DNA of 64,000 bases from Vibrio toranzoniae (GCF_024347655.1 NZ_AP025514.1:1240001-1304000); one strand, 5' to 3'; positions 27,026 through 37,857 are shown, counted from the stretch's first letter. Numbers and translations: made by a program. The notes: a model not told the origin generated them from the letters alone.

Positions 27026-28321
27026 GTGAAGTGGATCCATAAAATAGTCATCTGTCTAGTTATCACGACACTGGCGATTGTCCAGTATTACCGTGTAAGC
27101 GGGAATCGTGTGATAACAGCAATTACGCCTGACAAGTATGAATTTATCGCGACCAGCGATCAAGTAGATAGGGGAGTCAGTACGTCCCAATTATCCTATC
27201 AAAATGGGCAGTATATTCTCGACTGTGAGCTTAAAAAGTCAGAGTATCCTTGGCCTTATTGCGGCCTCTCGATTCGTATTAACCCAGACATTACCGTTGG
27301 TCTTGACCTTTCTCAGTACCACACGTTTAGAGTGAATATTGATTATCATGCGGAAGCGGATTCAAGCGGCCGTTTAAGAACTTATTTACGCAACTATAAT
27401 CCTGCTTACTCAATTCCCGATAATGAGTACACGCATAAATACAACGGTATGGAGTTTTCGCCTGGCGTGGATGGCGGAGTTATTGAGATTCCGATCGACA
27501 ATTTACAAGTGATGACATGGTGGCTCGCCGATAACGATATCGCGTTGGAGCATTCATCGCCTGAGTATTCGAACGTTAACATGGTGGAATTCGCGACGGC
27601 ATCAGGTGCGAAGCTTGGTCACCATCGAATTGTCATACGAAGTATTGAGTTCGAAGGCACGTATATCACGGGTGAAAGCTTGTTTATGATCTTGCTGTTT
27701 GTTTGGGTAGGTACGGGCACAGTGTTCCTGCTTTTAGAGTTGCACCGATCAAGAAAGCGTATGGTGATTGCAGAGAAAAGACATCATCACTTGAAAAACG
27801 TCAATCGAGCATTGAGAGAACAAAACTTCGAGTTTTCAGAAATGGCTCACCGAGATGAGTTGACTGGAATATTCAACCGACACGCGATTCGTGATTGGTT
27901 GAAGATGCAGTCACAGTATGTGAAGCAGGGTCATGGAAAGCTGAGCATGCTGTATTTGGATATTGATTACTTTAAGAGTGTGAATGACAAGTACGGACAC
28001 CAAATGGGCGACCATGTTTTGCGTGAGTTCAGTATGGTGGTGGGCAGTTCTATCAGCGCGACAGATAAATTGGCGCGTTGGGGCGGTGAAGAGTTTATTG
28101 TTTTTTGCCCTGAAACCGAAGCGGGTGAAGCGCAAAGAAAAGCTGAGAAGATTCGACTTTTGGTCAGCCAACACCTTTGGATTCATGGTGACTCGCTCAC
28201 TTGCAGTATTGGCATTGCTGAAATGAAGCAAGAGAGGGTGACAGAGACGATCGCACGCGCTGATGAAGCCTTATATCAAGCGAAGCATTCTGGACGAAAT
28301 CAGGTGATCTTGAGTCACTAA
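27026..28321 (+). CDS. Diguanylate cyclase with periplasmic sensor region
   Basis: 431 residues: TM1 about 5-21, a 190-residue periplasmic region without a family I recognise (beta-rich, FRVNIDYHAEADSSGRLRTYLRNYNP, jelly-roll-like), TM2 about 217-237, coiled segment 238-268, and a GGDEF domain (DELTGIFNRHA, LYLDIDYFKSVND, RWGGEEF) that makes c-di-GMP. The RxxD inhibitory site expected five residues before GGEEF reads SATD, so product inhibition by the usual I-site is probably absent. GTG start at 27026 chosen for GGAAG upstream; there is no nearby ATG. Confidence 0.85.
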   Translation: MKWIHKIVICLVITTLAIVQYYRVSGNRVITAITPDKYEFIATSDQVDRGVSTSQLSYQNGQYILDCELKKSEYPWPYCGLSIRINPDITVGLDLSQYHTFRVNIDYHAEADSSGRLRTYLRNYNPAYSIPDNEYTHKYNGMEFSPGVDGGVIEIPIDNLQVMTWWLADNDIALEHSSPEYSNVNMVEFATASGAKLGHHRIVIRSIEFEGTYITGESLFMILLFVWVGTGTVFLLLELHRSRKRMVIAEKRHHHLKNVNRALREQNFEFSEMAHRDELTGIFNRHAIRDWLKMQSQYVKQGHGKLSMLYLDIDYFKSVNDKYGHQMGDHVLREFSMVVGSSISATDKLARWGGEEFIVFCPETEAGEAQRKAEKIRLLVSQHLWIHGDSLTCSIGIAEMKQERVTETIARADEALYQAKHSGRNQVILSH

Positions 28322-28349
28322 TCTGAAAATTGTGTTGATTACTTTATAA

Positions 28350-28382
28350 GCCACACGTGCATATGTGACGTGTGGCGTTTTT
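28350..28382 (+). terminator. Terminator after the cyclase gene
   Basis: GCCACACGT (28350-28358) and ACGTGTGGC (28368-28376), 9-base loop, then GTTTTT. Confidence 0.85.
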
Positions 28383-28443
28383 ATGGACGCTATATGAGTT
28401 TACCCTCTAGAGCCTTTGTTGGTTTGTTGGATAACGTATTGAA

Positions 28444-28794
28444 ATGATCTCACTGTTTTTTAAATGCTTGCTTGGTGCAGCTGCCGTTTTACTGATTGCG
28501 CTGTTGTCGAAGAGTAAGAGCTTTTACATCGCAGGCTTAGTGCCGTTGTTTCCTACCTTCGCTTTGATTGCTCATTATATTGTTGGTACTGAACAAACTA
28601 TGGTGGAGTTACGCACTACGGCACTATTTGGGCTGTTTTCGCTTGTGCCATACGCAGCTTATCTTGGCGCGGTTTATGTGTTCAGTTATCGCTATAACTT
28701 GGTATCGACACTCTCATTAGCTACTATCGTTTGGGTTATGTGTGCTTCTATGCTCATGTTAGGTTGGACGCGTTTAGTAGCCAGTGCGATTTAG
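28444..28794 (+). CDS. GlpM family membrane protein
   Basis: 116-residue inner-membrane protein with four predicted helices, matching GlpM by FKCLLGAAAVLLIALLSKS and the following FYIAGLVPLFPTFALIAHY. GlpM in Pseudomonas was linked to glycerol/alginate phenotypes, but the biochemical role is unknown, and no glp genes are nearby. The 3' side has no terminator until 28975, leaving a long 3' untranslated region. Confidence 0.8.
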   Translation: MISLFFKCLLGAAAVLLIALLSKSKSFYIAGLVPLFPTFALIAHYIVGTEQTMVELRTTALFGLFSLVPYAAYLGAVYVFSYRYNLVSTLSLATIVWVMCASMLMLGWTRLVASAI

Positions 28795-29122
28795 TTATTG
28801 GTGAGCTGGTGGCCTTTTGAATAGGTCGCCGTGCCGTTCACGTTCGGTTGAGCATTTAACAATTAAGCAGAGAGTAATCTAAGAAGCTGGTTAGTTATGA
28901 AACATGGAAGGTTAGAAACAAAAACGGTGGCGAAGAGTCACCAAAAGGGAAAAGCGTTTTTATTGTTTTTTTGGATGCCCGCTCAGTGATAGCTTCAAGT
29001 AGGTGACAGCTTCACACTGAGCGGGCATTTTTGTATTGGTTGAGCCGGGGGAACTGCAACCAATTTTTAGAGCATTCCTATAAGTATTGACCTATCAGGT
29101 CTACTCTTTAAGCATTGAATGT
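28795..29122 (+). other. Gap holding a long 3' UTR or small-RNA candidate
   Basis: 328 bases between glpM and the convergent DASS gene. No gene seen. It contains a small stem GGTGGC/GTCACC near 28926-28942 and then a very strong terminator (28975-29032), a layout compatible with a 3'-UTR-derived or independent small RNA. Confidence 0.4.
28975..29032 (+). terminator. Strong terminator with 14-bp stem
   Basis: Perfect arms ATGCCCGCTCAGTG (28975-28988) and CACTGAGCGGGCAT (29015-29028) followed by TTTTTG on the plus strand only. The loop contains a near-perfect 12-base direct repeat, GTGATAGCTTCA and GTGACAGCTTCA. Confidence 0.85.
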
Positions 29123-30493
29123 TTACCAGAAAATCCAAGCGAACAACGTAAGTACTAAGATACAAACTAGGTTTAACACCATACCGATTCGCATCATCTC
29201 TTTTTGTTTGATGTGACCAGAGGCAAACACGATTGCGTTAGGTGGTGTTGCAACTGGTAACATAAAGGCACAAGACGCAGCAACGGCGATCAACGCTGAT
29301 AAAATAACGGGTGACATACCAAGAGCTTCAGCAATAGTTGCAAATAAAGGGACAAGCAGTGCGGCACTTGCGGTGTTACTCGCAAATTCAGTCAGGAATA
29401 CAACAAAAGCAACTACAGCAAGAATTGTGAGAAGCACGCCAGCCGTTTCCAAGAAGCCACTGAGTGAGTGTGCTAAGAAGACACTGGTACCTGTCTCTTT
29501 AAGAACATTACTTAAGCAGATACCACCGCCGAACAGAATAAGTACACCCCAATCCGTTGATTTCTCGACATCTTTCCAATCAACAACTCTAGAAGCACCA
29601 AGCAGTACAATCGCACCAATTGCAACTAAGCTATCAAATTTAGAGAACCCGCCGATCATTGCATTGATTGGCTTACCGAATATCCAAAGCGTAACTGTTA
29701 AGAGGAAGATAGATAGAGTGATTTTCTTGCTGTTCGTCCATTCAACAGGAGCGTGGTCTAATTCAAACTTGTGGTTTAGCTTAGGTTTAGTCATCACATA
29801 TAGGATGACCATTGCGATTGGGAGCAAGATCATTGAGATCGGCAGACCCAGTTCCATCCACTCAGTAAAACTCAAGCCAACTTCCGCTGCTGCGATTGCA
29901 TTTGGAGGACTGCCGACCAAAGTTGCAATACCACCAATGGATGCGCAGTAGGCGATACCCAACAGAACAAACACGTAGGTGTTGCGGTCTTCGCTTTGGT
30001 CAACTTTATTCATGATGCCAAGAACAAGGGGAAGCATCATTGCAGTGGTGGCTGTGTTTGAGATCCACATCGATAACCCAGCGCTCACGCCAAATAACAT
30101 GAAGACGGCGACTGACATTTTCCCCTTTGCTATTAGAAGTACCTTGTCAGCAATCGCTTTATCTAGTTCTTGTTTATTGAGTGCCGCCGCAAGAGCAAAC
30201 CCACCCATAAACAGAAAGATGATCGGGTTGGAAAAGTTAGACAATGCAGCGGATGTGTTAAAAACACCAAACAAGATAGCCAAGAGTGGAATAAGCAAAG
30301 CGGTGATGCTGACGTGGATAGCTTCGGTTAACCATAAAATAGCGACAAATACGAGAATACTTAGGCCTGTATTCACTTGAGCTTCGAAAGGCAAGGTGTT
30401 GAGCAATAGTGCAAATAGCGAGAAATTACCAATTAAGATCATGCTGTTGCGTGTAAACAGCCAGTGTTTCAGTGTAGTAACAAGTGCCGTCAT
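29123..30493 (-). CDS. DASS-family Na+/dicarboxylate symporter (VcINDY-like)
   Basis: 456-residue inner-membrane protein of the SLC13/DASS family, which imports C4-dicarboxylates or citrate with Na+. The two substrate/Na+ SNT motifs are present, at Ser145-Asn-Thr ([13 protein letters not shown]) and near 370 ([14 protein letters not shown]), along with [19 protein letters not shown] and GSPPNAIA. VcINDY of V. cholerae has the same motifs and a similar length. Malic enzyme lies a little upstream on the same strand, so imported malate or succinate could feed it; co-transcription is not indicated. Confidence 0.9.
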   Translation of the reverse strand: MTALVTTLKHWLFTRNSMILIGNFSLFALLLNTLPFEAQVNTGLSILVFVAILWLTEAIHVSITALLIPLLAILFGVFNTSAALSNFSNPIIFLFMGGFALAAALNKQELDKAIADKVLLIAKGKMSVAVFMLFGVSAGLSMWISNTATTAMMLPLVLGIMNKVDQSEDRNTYVFVLLGIAYCASIGGIATLVGSPPNAIAAAEVGLSFTEWMELGLPISMILLPIAMVILYVMTKPKLNHKFELDHAPVEWTNSKKITLSIFLLTVTLWIFGKPINAMIGGFSKFDSLVAIGAIVLLGASRVVDWKDVEKSTDWGVLILFGGGICLSNVLKETGTSVFLAHSLSGFLETAGVLLTILAVVAFVVFLTEFASNTASAALLVPLFATIAEALGMSPVILSALIAVAASCAFMLPVATPPNAIVFASGHIKQKEMMRIGMVLNLVCILVLTLFAWIFW

Positions 30494-30738
30494 AAGGCGC
30501 TCCTTTTGTTTATCCTCGTTTTATTGGTGCACCTGACCCAAAGAGCGATGCTTCTTATTTTTTCGAGGTATATAGTTTTCGAATTATCTTGTTTCAAGCT
30601 ATACAGTGCTAATGCATTGACTTGATGTAGGGGTGAGCTTTGTTGGGATAATGTTACTTAAGTTAATAAAGGAGTGTTGGTGTGTTTTTGTGTAACAGTG
30701 GGGAAGTGTGAGGTAACAAATTAAAAATGTGTAGTTTT

Positions 30739-31518
30739 CTACACATCAGTCTCTGCTGGTCCTGCAATAGGCAGAGTGATAGGTGATGATTCTTGTTTTG
30801 GGTTTAGTTGAATTGGCTCTTTCGGGCCAAGAAATTTAGGTGTGGTCCCAATAATGTATAGGTCAAGAAACGCTTTGGTGCGGGCAAACACTTCACGTAA
30901 GCGTATGGTCATTCCCGAGTGATGAGTTGGTCCAGAAACCGCTAAACACTTTGCGTGTATATCATAAGAATTAGCGATAAATAGCGCTCTTTCACAGTGA
31001 AACTTTTGAGTGATGATCAGGAAGTTATCTGTGTCGAATATTTTTTTTGCACGAACAATTGAGTCTAATGTCCTAAATCCAGCGTAATCTAGATTGATTC
31101 GTTCATCAGGAACACCTGCTTTCAATAAGTCTCGTTTCATCGTCCAAGGTTCATTGTAAGAACGGTGAGCGTTATCGCCACTCAGTAAAAATTGATTCAC
31201 CTTTTCACGATTGAACAACTCGATAGCGGCTTCAATTCGGTATTTATAATAATCGTTGAGCGTTCGACCTAAATATTTGCTGGTGCCGAGGACAACCGCA
31301 ACTTCGCGCTCAGGTACTTCATCGATATCGTAGATGATGCGATCTTCTGCTTGCCATGAAACCCAATAATCGATAGCAATAATTGCAGCGCAGCTTACCA
31401 AGAATACGAGGAAAGCGCCGAATATAAACCCTTGTAGTTTTTGGCAAGCTTTTAGTAAGTAGGTACGGTAAACGTGAGAATCGAATTTCACTCTCGGTAT
31501 GGCCCTTTGGTTGAACAT
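30739..31518 (-). CDS. sanA: SanA-like envelope protein (DUF218)
   Basis: 259 residues with one N-terminal transmembrane segment (about 30-52) and a periplasmic DUF218 domain. It closely follows E. coli SanA in VVLGTSKYLG, YYKYRIEAAIELFN, LLSGDNAHRSYNEP, LDYAGFRTLDSIVRAKKIFDT and TQKFHCERALFIA. SanA is linked to vancomycin resistance and envelope barrier function; the activity is unknown. I use the ATG at 31518: longer forms would run through the maeA terminator and into maeA. The start has no clear ribosome-binding site and a start a few codons later is possible. Confidence 0.85.
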   Translation of the reverse strand: MFNQRAIPRVKFDSHVYRTYLLKACQKLQGFIFGAFLVFLVSCAAIIAIDYWVSWQAEDRIIYDIDEVPEREVAVVLGTSKYLGRTLNDYYKYRIEAAIELFNREKVNQFLLSGDNAHRSYNEPWTMKRDLLKAGVPDERINLDYAGFRTLDSIVRAKKIFDTDNFLIITQKFHCERALFIANSYDIHAKCLAVSGPTHHSGMTIRLREVFARTKAFLDLYIIGTTPKFLGPKEPIQLNPKQESSPITLPIAGPAETDV

Positions 31519-31587
31519 TAAATTTTTGGTGTTCGATAATACCAAATAAAAATGAGAAAAATCAGTTAAAAAGACAAGACTGTGTAA

Positions 31588-31617
31588 AGAAAAAGCCCCT
31601 GTGATTACAGAGGCTTT
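31588..31617 (-). terminator. Terminator after maeA
   Basis: On the minus strand AAAGCCTCTGT and ACAGGGGCTTT pair with one G-U around AATC, followed by TTTTTC. Confidence 0.8.
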
Positions 31618-31639
31618 GATTAGAAGCGTAACAATTTTA

Positions 31640-33328
31640 TCAGAATGCAGTGCGCTTATAGCGACGGTAAACCGGCTGCCAGAAGTGTTGGTCAATGGCT
31701 TGTTGTAGTGCTTCGCCGGTGATCTCTAGAGCTACACCTTGTTCAATCGCTTTTTTACCAACAGCAAGAGCAATCTTCTTAGATACGGTATGGATCTCTT
31801 CCAATGGTGGAAGTAGAGCACCTGAACCATTGATCGCGAGTGGCGAGCACGTTGCAAGAGCACGACTCGATTCCATTAGCATTTCGTCAGTGATGCGTGA
31901 AGCATTCACAGCAAGTACCCCAAGGCCGATCCCTGGGAAGATGTAGCTATTGTTACACTGAGCAATTGGGTAAGTTGTGCCGTTATGAGTTACTGGCTCA
32001 AACGGACTACCCGTTGCAACCAATGCTTTTCCATCAGTCCAACGAATGATGTCGTTTGGTGTTGCTTCAACACGGCTAGTTGGGTTCGACAGTGGGAACA
32101 CAATAGGGCGTTCACAGTGTAGATTCATCTCTTGGATGACTTCTTTACTGAATAGACCCGGCGCACCAGATACGCCAACAAGAACGGTTGGTTTTGCGTG
32201 ACGAACGACATCCAGTAGTGAGAAACCTGAGCTATCACTTTCCCAATCTTTAGTATTCGCATTGGTTTGAACTAAGCGTTGTTGGAAATCAAGTAGGTTT
32301 TGCATGCCTTCTTGTAGTAGACCCCAACGATCGACCATGTACACTTGAGAACGAGCTTGAGCATCACTGATACCTTCAGATACCATTTGCGCGATGATCG
32401 CTTCAGCGATACCACACCCCGCAGATCCAGCCCCTAAGAAGGTAATACGCTGTTCTGAAAGTTTGCTGTTTGCGGCTTTACATGCTGCAAGTAGAGAACC
32501 CACAGTGACCGCTGCTGTACCTTGGATGTCATCGTTGAAACAACAGATGCGATCTTTATAGCGCTCAAGCAATGGCATTGCATTCTTTTGAGCGAAATCT
32601 TCGAATTGTACTAATGCATCAGGCCAACGGCGTTGAACGGCTTGGATGAACTCTTCAACGAATGCATTGTAGTCAGCCCCTGTGATACGAGGGTGACGCC
32701 AACCCATGTACATAGGGTCTGCAAGACGTTGAGGGTTGTTAGTACCAACATCAAGTACAATTGGTAGCATATAAGCTGGGCTGATGCCGCCACAAGCTGT
32801 ATAAAGTGCGAGTTTACCAATTGGAATACCCATACCACCGATCCCTTGGTCTCCCAAACCAAGAATACGCTCACCATCTGTTACCACGATAACTTTTACG
32901 TTGTGGTTGGTTGCATTATTCAGTAGGTCATCGATGCGATCGCGGTTCGGATATGAGATAAACAGACCACGGCCCCGACGGTAAATATTTGAAAAGTTTT
33001 CACATGCTGCGCCAACCGTTGGCGTGTAAATGATAGGCATCATTTCAGAGATGTGGTTTTGAACTAAACGATAAAAGAGCGTTTCATTTGTATCTTGGAT
33101 ATTACGCAGATAGATATGCTTATCCATATCGCTTTCGAAGTTGCAATATTGCTTGTAAGCACGTTCAACTTGTTCTTGAATTGTTTCGGTTGTTTCCGGT
33201 AACAAGCCTTCAAGGTTGAAAGAACTACGTTCTTGAGCTGTGAATGCACTGCCTTTGTTTAGAAGAGGAGTACTTAGTAGAGCAGGACCAGCATAAGGTA
33301 TATATAGAGGGCGTTTATCGTTGTTCAT
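31640..33328 (-). CDS. maeA: NAD-dependent malic enzyme
   Basis: 562-residue enzyme that decarboxylates malate to pyruvate with NAD+. Diagnostic segments: [42 protein letters not shown], the metal-binding [14 protein letters not shown] and [12 protein letters not shown], and the dinucleotide-binding [13 protein letters not shown]. Length matches E. coli MaeA (565). It is divergent from the helicase gene at 33513; the 184-base gap holds both promoters. Confidence 0.95.
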   Translation of the reverse strand: MNNDKRPLYIPYAGPALLSTPLLNKGSAFTAQERSSFNLEGLLPETTETIQEQVERAYKQYCNFESDMDKHIYLRNIQDTNETLFYRLVQNHISEMMPIIYTPTVGAACENFSNIYRRGRGLFISYPNRDRIDDLLNNATNHNVKVIVVTDGERILGLGDQGIGGMGIPIGKLALYTACGGISPAYMLPIVLDVGTNNPQRLADPMYMGWRHPRITGADYNAFVEEFIQAVQRRWPDALVQFEDFAQKNAMPLLERYKDRICCFNDDIQGTAAVTVGSLLAACKAANSKLSEQRITFLGAGSAGCGIAEAIIAQMVSEGISDAQARSQVYMVDRWGLLQEGMQNLLDFQQRLVQTNANTKDWESDSSGFSLLDVVRHAKPTVLVGVSGAPGLFSKEVIQEMNLHCERPIVFPLSNPTSRVEATPNDIIRWTDGKALVATGSPFEPVTHNGTTYPIAQCNNSYIFPGIGLGVLAVNASRITDEMLMESSRALATCSPLAINGSGALLPPLEEIHTVSKKIALAVGKKAIEQGVALEITGEALQQAIDQHFWQPVYRRYKRTAF

Positions 33329-33512
33329 TGGATGCCTAATATGGGAGAAAGGGTAACTAAAAAATGATAACGGTTTAGTTATTCAATTGTAAATAGTTTC
33401 TCCGAGATCTTAGCAAACAAAATGATATTCTTACTTATGTCCCACACTTCTCGAATTCTAACACCATAATTCGTTATACTTTGCTCACAGTTTTCCATTA
33501 GTTACCCTCTGT

Positions 33513-35897
33513 ATGTCATCACTTCCCATCGATTCTTATCAAAAAACTTTCCATGAACAGCTCTCTAATTCTCATCTTGTTGTCGAAGCTGAAACTGGAT
33601 CGGGTAAATCAACACGCTTACCAGTTTGGGCATCAGCGCATGGGCGAGTGTTGGTTGTTGAACCAAGACGAATCGCTTGTACGTCACTCGCTAAATATTT
33701 AGCGCAACAATCGGGTGAGAAGCTAGGTTCAAAAGTTGGCTATGCCATCAAGCTAGAGTCGGAATACAACGAGCAAACGAACGTTGTGTTTGTGACTCCC
33801 GGTATTGCATTACGTTGGTTATCAGAAGATGGGCTCGCAGGCTTTGACGTCATCGTTGTTGATGAATTTCACGAAAGACGGTGGGATATCGATCTGCTGG
33901 TGGCGATTCTCAAACAAAAACTGAGCCATCGTTTGGTGATAACATCAGCAACGATTGAAGGGGAGCGTCTTGCTCACTACTTGAATGCGAATCGAATCAG
34001 TTGCGAAGGTCGAACCTATCAAGTTGCTATTGAACACCGAGCGACGGAATCAAGAACATTGCCGGATATTCGACATTTAGAGCAACGTATTGCAGAAGAA
34101 GTGACTCATCAACTTATCGCTTCTTATGGTGATATGTTGGTTTTCCTGCCGGGAAAAAAAGAGATCATGCAATGTGAACAAGCCTTGGCGAAAAATCCGG
34201 ATATCCAAGTCATTAAATTGCATGCATCGGTCAGTGATAAAGAGCGAGATCTTGCGTTGTCTGGTCGCAATACTGGTAATAGCTATAATGGCAGCGGTTT
34301 GCGAAAGGTCATTCTTGCTACCAACGTGGCAGAAACCTCATTAACCATTCCCGACATTGGTGTGGTGATAGATTCAGGATTGGAAAGACGAACCGTTCAA
34401 CGCAACGGCAGAACGACTCTGATGCTCAAATCCATATCACGAGCCAGTGCCAAGCAACGAGCGGGCCGTGCGGGTAGGGTGATGGATGGTGTCTGCGTTC
34501 GCCTATATGGTGAACACGCTGCATTAGAGTTAGTCACGCCTCCTGAGCTGCAGCGCGAAGAACTGACAGAGCCAATGCTTGCAGCTGCCTGCTGTGGAGC
34601 ACCACTTGAGAGCCTATCTTTCCTCGATTCTATTCCTGATAAATCGCTAAACAGCGCGACTCAAACCTTGCTAACGATGGAAGCGATTAACATCAACCAT
34701 CAAATTACTGAGCACGGTAAAAAGCTATACCCGCTACCGATTGATGCTCTGTATGCCGATATCGTTACTCGAATCAAAACCAAAGCACTCAAAGAGGCCA
34801 TGGTGGATCTCACGGCCGCATTGTCCGTTCCGGCTCGTTTGTACCAATTACCTAGCAATGCAGAGCACCTTGAAGCGCTGGCTCAGCAAGAAAAAGAAGG
34901 GTGTGATTTATCCCTGTTAATTCAGATTGTTCGCGGTCGTGATTATCCGCATTTAGAAATAGACCAACAGGCATTAAATGAAGCCCAAGGTTTGGCGAAG
35001 CAAATGCGTGAGGTGTTTGAGCTTCCTCAGTTAGAAGTCGCGTCACGTTTCCAACGCATTGAACTGCTTAAGACCATTATGAATCTGCATCCTGAACTGG
35101 TGTTTGTACGCCGAGTTAAAAGAAAAGAAGCCTTTGCGAATGGCATGTTAGAGGTGGTACTCGGCCGTCAGAATCGTTTCCCTGATAATGCACAAGCCAT
35201 GTTGGTGTTGGACACTCATAGCTTGCCGGGGCGTGGCGTGAAGCAAACACTGACCTTAGCGACGACCACTGCGCCTGTTCCTTTAGAACTCGTTGTTGAA
35301 GCAGAATTGGGTGAATGGCAGCAAGGTGAAACCGTGGTCAATGATGAGGGCGTGTTTACCGAAATGGCATTGGTGTACGCTGGCCGCACGATTACGACTA
35401 AGTTAGTGGCGGCAGAAGGTCAGTTGTCGTTGAAGCTTATCGTAGACCTCGTAGTCAGCGGTGAGCTGCTTCCCGGTTTTGCAGAACGCCGCACTCAAGA
35501 GATCAAGCATTGGCAGTTGTACGTGAGACTTGGCCTCGATGAGCAAATACACAATACCCCAGAGATTGAACAATTGAGTTTTGAGGGATGGTTTATAGAG
35601 CAACTCGAAGTGTTAGGGGTTACTGACATCAGCGACCTAGAAATGTTCGAGCATTCAGATATTCCCTTTGAAGGCATCCCAACTTGGCTCTATTCAGAGT
35701 TTTCAGAAAAATATCCGTTTGCCTTGAGCCTTGCCGATTTACAGCTTAGTGTCGAATACTTCCCCGGAAGAAAGCTGATTTACGTGCATTATCAATCGGG
35801 TGGTCGCAAGTTATCGGCAAAACGTTGGGAGCTACCAACATGGTCAGGATGGCGTATTCAATATAAAAAAGCGAGCCGTATTATCGATATCAAATAG
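33513..35897 (+). CDS. HrpB-like DEAH-box helicase
   Basis: 794-residue superfamily 2 helicase. Walker A GSGKST at 29-34, motif II DEFH at 117-120 (as in HrpB, instead of DEAH), motif III SAT near 147, motif V ATNVAETSLTIP and motif VI AKQRAGRAGR, then a helicase-associated domain and a divergent C-terminal third. It resembles HrpB in architecture, but the N-terminus is shorter and the C-terminal region differs from the usual HrpB_C, so it may be a second paralogue. RNA or DNA substrate unknown. Monocistronic by spacing. Confidence 0.8.
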   Translation: MSSLPIDSYQKTFHEQLSNSHLVVEAETGSGKSTRLPVWASAHGRVLVVEPRRIACTSLAKYLAQQSGEKLGSKVGYAIKLESEYNEQTNVVFVTPGIALRWLSEDGLAGFDVIVVDEFHERRWDIDLLVAILKQKLSHRLVITSATIEGERLAHYLNANRISCEGRTYQVAIEHRATESRTLPDIRHLEQRIAEEVTHQLIASYGDMLVFLPGKKEIMQCEQALAKNPDIQVIKLHASVSDKERDLALSGRNTGNSYNGSGLRKVILATNVAETSLTIPDIGVVIDSGLERRTVQRNGRTTLMLKSISRASAKQRAGRAGRVMDGVCVRLYGEHAALELVTPPELQREELTEPMLAAACCGAPLESLSFLDSIPDKSLNSATQTLLTMEAININHQITEHGKKLYPLPIDALYADIVTRIKTKALKEAMVDLTAALSVPARLYQLPSNAEHLEALAQQEKEGCDLSLLIQIVRGRDYPHLEIDQQALNEAQGLAKQMREVFELPQLEVASRFQRIELLKTIMNLHPELVFVRRVKRKEAFANGMLEVVLGRQNRFPDNAQAMLVLDTHSLPGRGVKQTLTLATTTAPVPLELVVEAELGEWQQGETVVNDEGVFTEMALVYAGRTITTKLVAAEGQLSLKLIVDLVVSGELLPGFAERRTQEIKHWQLYVRLGLDEQIHNTPEIEQLSFEGWFIEQLEVLGVTDISDLEMFEHSDIPFEGIPTWLYSEFSEKYPFALSLADLQLSVEYFPGRKLIYVHYQSGGRKLSAKRWELPTWSGWRIQYKKASRIIDIK

Positions 35898-36101
35898 CTT
35901 AGATAAGTTTTATCTCTAAAATATTAATCAAATAGGCGCATATGTGATTTGTCAGTACTTATTTTGTTACAAACTTGATTTTTATATGCCTTTTTAACCA
36001 ACCAAAAGGTCATAAAAGACCATTCTTCTATATCCTATTGCTATATAAAAGAAGTTGGTGGATATTAAGTATATTGTGTTGCCAAAGTGTCGGGGGACAT
36101 C

Positions 36102-36479
36102 ATGGATAAACAGAAAGAAACGTGTGTAGAATTTGATTACACAACATTTCTTGGCGCCTCATGCAGTAAAAAATGGACTTTCCTTGAAGCACTTACCACC
36201 ATTGCCCCAGTATTCAGTACTGTCTGGCGCGATAGTATTAAAGAGCTAGCAAGCCCAGAAGATCGCTTATGGCAGATGGCATTGAAATCAATGTCTACTC
36301 GTAAAAGTGATGAGTCAAACATTGTCACCTTGCTTAAGCTTGCCAAGCTAGAAGGGATAAATGAACTCAAAGTTGTGATGCCATATTCTCTTGAAGAAGA
36401 GCAGATAGAGTATATCGAATCGCGTAGTCATTTAGTGCTTGCGGTTAATTCTGGAGAAGAGTTTACCATTAAGCTCTAG
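36102..36479 (+). CDS. Hypothetical protein, 125 residues
   Basis: Acidic soluble protein without signal peptide or membrane segment; mixed helices (FLEALTTIAPVFSTVWRDSIKELASPEDRLWQMALKSM...) and a C-terminal beta-alpha-beta-like part (INELKVVMPYSLEEEQIEYI...HLVLAVNSGEEFTIKL). I do not recognise a family. ATG at 36102 chosen for the purine-rich GGGGGA (36092-36097) just upstream; a GTG start five codons earlier would bury that site. It ends at a bidirectional terminator shared with purC. Confidence 0.6.
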   Translation: MDKQKETCVEFDYTTFLGASCSKKWTFLEALTTIAPVFSTVWRDSIKELASPEDRLWQMALKSMSTRKSDESNIVTLLKLAKLEGINELKVVMPYSLEEEQIEYIESRSHLVLAVNSGEEFTIKL

Positions 36480-36560
36480 CTACAAGTACCAATCCTAAGC
36501 TTTAATTATGAACGTTGACCACAAGCGTTAAGTGTACGACAACTTATTAACATCACATAG

Positions 36561-36588
36561 AAAGGGCCTCAATCTTGAGGCCCTTTTT
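36561..36588. terminator. Bidirectional terminator, hypothetical gene and purC
   Basis: 12-bp arms AAAGGGCCTCAA (36561-36572) and TTGAGGCCCTTT (36575-36586) with T on the plus side and AAA (T on the minus strand) on the other. Confidence 0.9.
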
Positions 36589-36619
36589 GTATTCAGGTTG
36601 CATTAGAAAACGAACGCAA

Positions 36620-37723
36620 TTAGTCGATCAGCCCGTAGTCGGCACGCAATATATCGATGATCTCTTGTTTAGGATTGTCGCTCAGTACGATCTCAGCACC
36701 TGTAATTTTTGCTGCGATATCAAGGTAAGTTCGAGACAAAGACATTAATGAATCTAGTGGAAGTTCATTATCACGAGCTAATGCTTCACGCTCTGGCATA
36801 CGTTCTTTGTTCAACAAGATGTCTGCATCAGGGAAGTAGTTAAGCAAGAACTGACGGAAACCTTCTTTTGAGTTTTCAACGATATTGCCGTTTTTGTATT
36901 CCTGAGCATCCCAGATTCGCGATGAGTCTGGAGTGCCGACTTCATCCATATAAATGAGTTTCTCTTTGCCTTGAGCATCGTTTACATAGCCAAATTCAAA
37001 CTTCGTATCGACAAAGATTTGGTCTACGTTAGCTAATGCTTGGCTGATAACGTTAAAGCCTTCCTTTAGCAGTTTCTCGTAATGTGCGATATCACTCTCT
37101 TGAGTAAAGTTGAACGCTGCGAAGTTATCTTTGATGCTGTTACGTGTGATGTTGACGTCATCAGCTTCAGGTACGCCGGGGATACCTTTTAAAATCCCTT
37201 TTGTTGAAGGTGTGATTAGAAGCTCAGGTAGTTTCTTGTCTTTCTCAAGTCCTTCCGGCATCTCGATACCACAGAATTCGCGTTCGCCATTCGCGTATGC
37301 ACGCCACATTGAGCCTGTGATGTATTGACGACAAATAGCTTCAATCATGACCGGGCGAGCTTTTTGTACAATCCATACGAATGGGTGAGGGATATCAAGA
37401 ATATGACTATCGGCAAGCCCGTTGTCTTGGAACAGTTTGAACCAATGGTTAGAGATAGCATTCAGAGCCGCCCCCTTACCTGGAATACCTTTAAGATTCC
37501 CTTCACCGCGCCAGATACAATCAAACGCAGAGATTCGGTCACTGATCACCATAATAGCTAGAGGAGCGTCTGGTGCTACATCGTAGCCTTTCTCTTGAAT
37601 TAGTCGTTGGCTATCTTCTTCAGTTAACCAGTAGACTGAGCGAACCTTGCCACTGTGGACAGGTTTATCAGTGCGGATTGGTAGGTCATCATTTACGGCA
37701 AGAACTTGATCAGCAAGGCTCAT
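36620..37723 (-). CDS. purC: SAICAR synthase (PurC), long form
   Basis: Purine biosynthesis enzyme joining CAIR and aspartate with ATP to give SAICAR. The 367-residue product has GKVRSVYWL (ATP loop), [54 protein letters not shown] and [15 protein letters not shown]. It is the long type seen in Vibrio, about 130 residues longer than the E. coli 237-residue form. The upstream gap is 213 bases; only half of a PurR-like site is visible there. Confidence 0.94.
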   Translation of the reverse strand: MSLADQVLAVNDDLPIRTDKPVHSGKVRSVYWLTEEDSQRLIQEKGYDVAPDAPLAIMVISDRISAFDCIWRGEGNLKGIPGKGAALNAISNHWFKLFQDNGLADSHILDIPHPFVWIVQKARPVMIEAICRQYITGSMWRAYANGEREFCGIEMPEGLEKDKKLPELLITPSTKGILKGIPGVPEADDVNITRNSIKDNFAAFNFTQESDIAHYEKLLKEGFNVISQALANVDQIFVDTKFEFGYVNDAQGKEKLIYMDEVGTPDSSRIWDAQEYKNGNIVENSKEGFRQFLLNYFPDADILLNKERMPEREALARDNELPLDSLMSLSRTYLDIAAKITGAEIVLSDNPKQEIIDILRADYGLID

Positions 37724-37857
37724 TTAGACATTCCTATTTTTTATCAAACGTCGTACAGAGAAGTGCGGTGTGCACATGATTAGATGGGCATTATACCCAA
37801 TCTATTATTTGCTTCCAGAGAAAAAGCAATCGATTGCTAAATCTGTTGATCAAATAA

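Noticed and set aside
37742..37757. PurR box upstream of purC
   Set aside because: Only the CAAACGT half matches; the other half is unlike the consensus.
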